A stretch of DNA of 64,000 nucleotides from CAYRHJ01 sp964424105 (GTDB taxonomy: Bacteria; Planctomycetota; Phycisphaerae; UBA1845): assembly GCA_964424105.1 (NCBI GenBank), contig CAYRHJ010000031.1:1-64000 (forward strand), read 5' to 3'. Position numbers and translations under genes: made by a program. This document shows positions 60,426-64,000 of the stretch, piece after piece. Positions within the stretch are counted from its first letter, which is position 1, and every line of letters starts with the position of its first letter. The notes under the pieces were generated by a model. The model saw only the letters and a program-made list of their open reading frames with translations. It made no database searches and had not been told where the DNA came from.

Positions 60426-60734
60426 CTACATGCCCACGCCCACGCCGCTTTCCACGTCCATGGTCGGCAGGAGCATCAAAACGAAGAAGAAGAAAACGGT
60501 CAAAATCAACACTGAATAAATCAGCTTTTTTTCCGAGATCAGATGCATGAAGAAACAGGCCACCAGGGAACCCTTGACGACGGCGATAACCATCGCCACG
60601 AAGACGGCCATACCAATCGAAAGGTGCAGCCAAGAGACCGCGACCGTGACCAGCGTCAGCACCAGCAGGGCCACGAAGACGGCGATGTAAATCCGTACGT
60701 GCTTGGCGATTTCCTCGGCGGTGTGTTCGCCCAT
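60426..60734 (-). CDS. ctaF: Cytochrome c oxidase subunit IV
   Basis: 102 residues with three membrane helices and the prokaryotic subunit IV sequence HVRIYIAVFVALLVLTLVTV, VAMVIAVVKGSLVACFFMHL (the VKGSLVxxFFMHL motif) and VLILTVFFFFVLMLLPT. It stabilises the oxidase core. It lies nine bases downstream of ctaE in the same operon. Confidence 0.88.
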   Translation of the reverse strand: MGEHTAEEIAKHVRIYIAVFVALLVLTLVTVAVSWLHLSIGMAVFVAMVIAVVKGSLVACFFMHLISEKKLIYSVLILTVFFFFVLMLLPTMDVESGVGVGM

Positions 60735-60743
60735 CGATCACTC

Positions 60744-61499
60744 CTATAGCAAATAAAGCGACGGAAACAGGAAAATCCAGACAAGGTCCACAAAGTGCCA
60801 ATACAGGCCGGCGCATTCAATCCGACCGCCGAATCGAACCCGGTCCGTATGAAACATCGCCGAACCGGGAAAAAGCAGGTACAGATTGACGATAATCCCC
60901 CCGATGACGTGCAATCCGTGCAGGCCTGTCATCGTGAAGTAGATCCCGAAAAAGTTGCTGTGCGCCGGTCCCATCGATGAGATTCGGCCGATTTGGGACC
61001 GGGCGATCCGCTGCTCGGGCGGATGATCATGCGATCCCTTCGCCGGATCGGGCTCCAGGACCACGTAATCTTTCGAATCGTCATTTTCGGAAAGGTGGCC
61101 CGTCACAGATGTACCGTCGGTCATGAAGACTTCGTAATGGCTGAACTTCGGCGCGTATTCAAACGCCTTGATCACCAGGAACCCGAACGCCGCCAGCACA
61201 GTCAGACCCAGATACAGGCGAAACTTGGCGAATTGATTCAATTGGACGGACGCCCAAGCCATCACCATCGTCACACTGGAAGCAATAAGAACTGCGGTGT
61301 TCAAAGTCGCCAGCGGAACGTTCAGAATATCCGCGCCGCGGGGCCAAGACACCGCGCCGACGCGAAGCAATATGTAGGAACTGAATAGCGCGCCGAACAA
61401 CATGACCTCGGAGGCGAGGAACAGCCAGATTCCTAACTTCGCATTGGTCACGCCCGTGATCGGATGGGGTTCGCTGATGTACTTGATTTCGGCGGACAA
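60744..61499 (-). CDS. ctaE: Cytochrome c oxidase subunit III
   Basis: 251 residues. LGIWLFLASEVMLFGALFSS (helix with the conserved Glu), FGIYFTMTGLHGLHVIGGII and FGGRIECAGLYWHFVDLVWI are the subunit III landmarks. Five helices are expected rather than seven. A hydrophilic insert of about 55 residues between helices 3 and 4 (including KDYVVLEPDPAKGSHD) is unusual. Needed for stable proton pumping. It is 12 bp after ctaD. Confidence 0.9.
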   Translation of the reverse strand: MSAEIKYISEPHPITGVTNAKLGIWLFLASEVMLFGALFSSYILLRVGAVSWPRGADILNVPLATLNTAVLIASSVTMVMAWASVQLNQFAKFRLYLGLTVLAAFGFLVIKAFEYAPKFSHYEVFMTDGTSVTGHLSENDDSKDYVVLEPDPAKGSHDHPPEQRIARSQIGRISSMGPAHSNFFGIYFTMTGLHGLHVIGGIIVNLYLLFPGSAMFHTDRVRFGGRIECAGLYWHFVDLVWIFLFPSLYLL

Positions 61500-61511
61500 G
61501 CTGCGTATCTC

Positions 61512-63242
61512 CTATGCCTTGGCAAACTGGGGCGAATAGTCCTGTTTCGCGCCGGGGACGCTGTATTCGTAGGGACCGCGATACACCACCGGCTCGACCG
61601 CGAAATTCCCGTGCGGAGGCGGCGAAGGGGCGGACCATTCCAGCGTCGTTGATTCCCAGGGGTTTTCCGACACCCGCTTACCGGCCCTGAGGCTGACGAA
61701 AAAGTTGATGATGAACGGAATCTGGGCGATACCCAGCATCCACGCGCTCCACGAAGACATCACCACCAATCCCTGCACCGGTTCGTTATGAAAGAAGCCG
61801 GTCTGGTCATACAGCCGCCGAGACACACCGGCCATTCCAACGAAGAACATGGGCATGAATACCGCATTCAAGAAGATGAACGTTCCCCAAAAGTGCAACT
61901 TCCCCAGCAGGGAGTTCATGCTCCGACCGGTGACTTTCGGATACCAATAGTAGATTCCCGCGAACAGGCCCATCAGCGTGCCCGGCGCCACCACGTAATG
62001 AAAGTGACCGATCACGTAATACGTATCGTGCAGATGAATGTCAGACGCGGTCAGCCCCAACGGCAACCCCGTCAACCCGCCGATGGCAAACATGGGCAGG
62101 AACGCCAAGGCAAACAGCATGGGCGTATTGAAGCGAATCGACGCGCCGTACAAACTGATGATCAACGCCGTCAGAATCACAATCGACGGCACGGAGATGA
62201 TCATCGTCGTCGTTTGGAAGAACGTGCTCATGGTCGTGCCCATGCCGGTCATGAACATATGATGGGCCCACACGATGAACGACATGAAACCCAGGAAAAT
62301 CACCGAATACACCAGCGAGTGATATCCCCACAGCGGCTTGCGGGTGTTGTTGGCGATGATCTCCGCAACGATCCCCAACGCCGGCAAAATCAATACATAC
62401 ACTTCCGGATGGGCCAGAAACCAGAACAGATGTTGCCACAACAGCGGATTCCCCCCGCCCGCGACGTCCACCACCTTGTTGCCGATGACCAAGCCGCTGG
62501 GCATGAAAAAACTCGTGCCCGCCACCCGATCCATCAACTGCAACACGCCAGCCGCCTCCAGCGGTGGAAACGCGAGTAAAAGCAAAAAAGCCGTGACGAA
62601 CTGCGCCCAAACGAAAAACGGCAGCCGGAAAAACGACAGCCCCGGCGCCCGAAGTTGTATGATCGTCACGATGAAATTCACCGATCCCAGCAACGACGAC
62701 GTAATTAAAAAAACCATGCCCACCAGCCACAACGTCTGCCCGTGGAACTCGACCTGCGTGTTGGCCAGCGGCGGATATGACGTCCAGCCATACTGCGCCG
62801 AGCCGCCCTTGACAAAAAAACTGGACACCATGACGACCCCGCCGACGAAATACACCCAATAGCTGGCCATATTCAATCGCGGAAACGCCATGTCCGGCGC
62901 CCCGATTTGCAGCGGCATGACGTAGTTCCCGAACCCGCCCACCGCCAACGGCACCACCCCCAGAAAAACCATGATCGTGCCGTGCATCGCCCCCAACTGG
63001 TTGTAAAACTCCGGCAGCATGATACGCGAAGTAAAATTGCTCTCGCCGAAAATACTGACGATCCACTGCGGAAATTCCTGCAACGGATACGCCAACTGAT
63101 AGCGCATCAGCATCATCAGTATGAATCCGAACATCAAAAAGAGAAGCGCGGAAATCGTATACTGGATGCCGATCACCTTGTGATCGACCGAAAAAATGTA
63201 CTTTCGCCAAATCCCAGGCTCGTGATGATGTGCGCCGGTCAT
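61512..63242 (-). CDS. ctaD: Cytochrome c oxidase subunit I (A-type)
   Basis: 576 residues, 12 or more helices. Haem a ligand His in GAMHGTIMVF; APDMAFPRLN keeps the D-channel Asp; HPEVYVLILPALGI has the CuB His, the A1-type Glu and the cross-linked Tyr; WAHHMFMTG gives two more CuB His; GHFHYVV gives the haem His pair. Where A-type oxidases have VPTGIK with the K-channel lysine, this protein reads VPSIVILT. ATG 63242 overlaps the ctaC stop (ATGA). It reduces oxygen and pumps protons. Confidence 0.93.
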   Translation of the reverse strand: MTGAHHHEPGIWRKYIFSVDHKVIGIQYTISALLFLMFGFILMMLMRYQLAYPLQEFPQWIVSIFGESNFTSRIMLPEFYNQLGAMHGTIMVFLGVVPLAVGGFGNYVMPLQIGAPDMAFPRLNMASYWVYFVGGVVMVSSFFVKGGSAQYGWTSYPPLANTQVEFHGQTLWLVGMVFLITSSLLGSVNFIVTIIQLRAPGLSFFRLPFFVWAQFVTAFLLLLAFPPLEAAGVLQLMDRVAGTSFFMPSGLVIGNKVVDVAGGGNPLLWQHLFWFLAHPEVYVLILPALGIVAEIIANNTRKPLWGYHSLVYSVIFLGFMSFIVWAHHMFMTGMGTTMSTFFQTTTMIISVPSIVILTALIISLYGASIRFNTPMLFALAFLPMFAIGGLTGLPLGLTASDIHLHDTYYVIGHFHYVVAPGTLMGLFAGIYYWYPKVTGRSMNSLLGKLHFWGTFIFLNAVFMPMFFVGMAGVSRRLYDQTGFFHNEPVQGLVVMSSWSAWMLGIAQIPFIINFFVSLRAGKRVSENPWESTTLEWSAPSPPPHGNFAVEPVVYRGPYEYSVPGAKQDYSPQFAKA

Positions 63243-64000
63243 GCTTCGTCTTCCTCGTCTTCTTCCTCTTCCTCCTCCTCCTCACCGCCCGACATACTAT
63301 CGATCCACTCCGCGAATTGCTCGTCGGAGACAATCTCCAAAGCCGCCTTCATCGTGTAATGATTATTGCCGCAAAGCTGCGCACAAACGATCTGGAAACT
63401 GCCCGTCCGCGTGGCCTCGAACCACACCCGGACGTTCATGCCCGGAATCACGTCCTGCTTCACACGCAGCACGGGAATGCCAAGACTATGAATCACATCC
63501 TTGGAAGTAAGATGCGTGATCACCGGGCGGTTCACCGGCAGGTAACAAAAATTATTGGTGACCACGTCGTCCGCAGCCGCCGAATCACTCCGGTCCAGTC
63601 CGATCAAATTGTCCGCCGCCATCAACTCCGGCGCGGTCCGTCCGAACACCCCGTCAGCACCCGAATAATGAAAATTCCAGGCGAACTGCTCCCCGATGAC
63701 TCGCAAAACCAACGGGTTCTTGTCCGCCGACGGCGGCTCCGTCTTGTAGCTCGCCCAGACCGGCATGGACAGACCGAACAACAAAAACACCTCGAAAATG
63801 GCTACGAAGACCTCCGCCCACTTCGACGCCTTCGCCTTAGGAAGCGCGTAATTCGCCACGTGCCCAGCCCGCTGTCGAAATCGAATCAGGCAATAGACAA
63901 GAAAGATTCCCCACCCCACGAAAAGCGCCGCCATAAACCAGTGCAGCACGTTGATGAGTTGATCGATGCCCGCGCCGTGCGTTGAAATATCAACCGGCAG
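63239..64000 (-). CDS. ctaC: Cytochrome c oxidase subunit II, 5' end outside window
   Basis: At least 253 codons; the frame is open at the right edge, where LPVDISTHGAGIDQLIN precedes the first helix (VLHWFMAALFVGWGIFLVYC). Two helices are followed by the periplasmic cupredoxin domain. The CuA motif CAQLCGNNHYTM and the preceding conserved His (DVIHSLGIP) are present. The last 16 residues are nearly all Glu/Asp, an acidic tail like that of the 1332-residue cytochrome. It accepts electrons for the oxidase. A c-type haem domain is not present in the visible part. Confidence 0.92.
   Translation of the reverse strand: MPVDISTHGAGIDQLINVLHWFMAALFVGWGIFLVYCLIRFRQRAGHVANYALPKAKASKWAEVFVAIFEVFLLFGLSMPVWASYKTEPPSADKNPLVLRVIGEQFAWNFHYSGADGVFGRTAPELMAADNLIGLDRSDSAAADDVVTNNFCYLPVNRPVITHLTSKDVIHSLGIPVLRVKQDVIPGMNVRVWFEATRTGSFQIVCAQLCGNNHYTMKAALEIVSDEQFAEWIDSMSGGEEEEEEEEDEEDEA

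Overview
The window looks like a chromosomal segment of a GC-rich member of the Planctomycetota, probably Phycisphaerae-like. This is inferred from gene content, because no rRNA is present. The indicators are an ECF sigma factor paired with a TPR-carrying Ser/Thr kinase, a pseudopilin with an H-x-DG style tail, FG-GAP and PQQ-propeller secreted proteins, surface proteins with an IPTL-CTERM-like tail or the DCNNNGVPDEC calcium-binding repeat, and a fused ferredoxin-Rieske protein in a bc-type complex.

Layout. 1-4.2 kb: end of a secreted FG-GAP protein, a truncated beta-solenoid gene abutting an orphan antitoxin, tRNA-Gly(GCC) and a PhnD-like lipoprotein. 4.2-11 kb: sigma factor/kinase pair, an IPTL-CTERM-type surface protein and a PQQ-propeller protein. 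11-13.5 kb: an octahaem cytochrome with a small membrane protein. 13.7-17.5 kb: a hypothetical gene, then a tightly overlapping neuA-neuB-neuC nonulosonic (sialic) acid operon. 17.6-20 kb: an HDOD protein and a polyprenyl synthase. 20-22.2 kb: a long non-coding stretch and a metallo-beta-lactamase-fold protein.

22.3-28.4 kb is an accessory island. It holds MntA/HepT, PIN plus partner, DUF4258/DUF2283, a RelB-like antitoxin with a broken RelE, a decayed DUF433 gene, and three DUF4160-DUF2442 modules. One module is intact, one has DUF4160 frameshifted, and one has DUF4160 split by a piece of dinD. A dispersed repeat and fragments of secreted-protein genes lie between the modules. The recurring state is an intact antitoxin-like gene beside a dead toxin-like gene.

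28.4-48 kb returns to core genes: a small lipoprotein, threonine synthase, a Ski2-like helicase, a helical secreted protein, a secretin with a TPR partner, an alpha/beta hydrolase that has lost its serine, a pseudopilin, an SGNH hydrolase, an S41 protease, uvrA and a thioredoxin-like protein.

48.6-64 kb is respiratory. On the plus strand are a HEAT protein, ferredoxin-Rieske, split cytochrome b (b6-like plus subunit IV-like), a 1332-residue octahaem cytochrome with a poly-Glu tail, a cupredoxin-like protein, and haem A/O synthases (ctaA, ctaB). Convergent on the minus strand is a ctaC-D-E-F cytochrome oxidase operon that leaves the window at the right edge. Together they could carry electrons from quinol through the bc-type complex and its attached cytochrome to an A-type oxidase, with ctaA and ctaB supplying haem A.

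Interspersed repeats are common. A composite element (a CGCTCGCGGCTCG-type half plus a CCGGCGAAAGCCGG-type palindrome) occurs three times, with extra solo palindromes. Two unrelated genes have 35-bp tandem duplications that start inside their last codons. All functional calls rest on reading the sequence; no searches were run.
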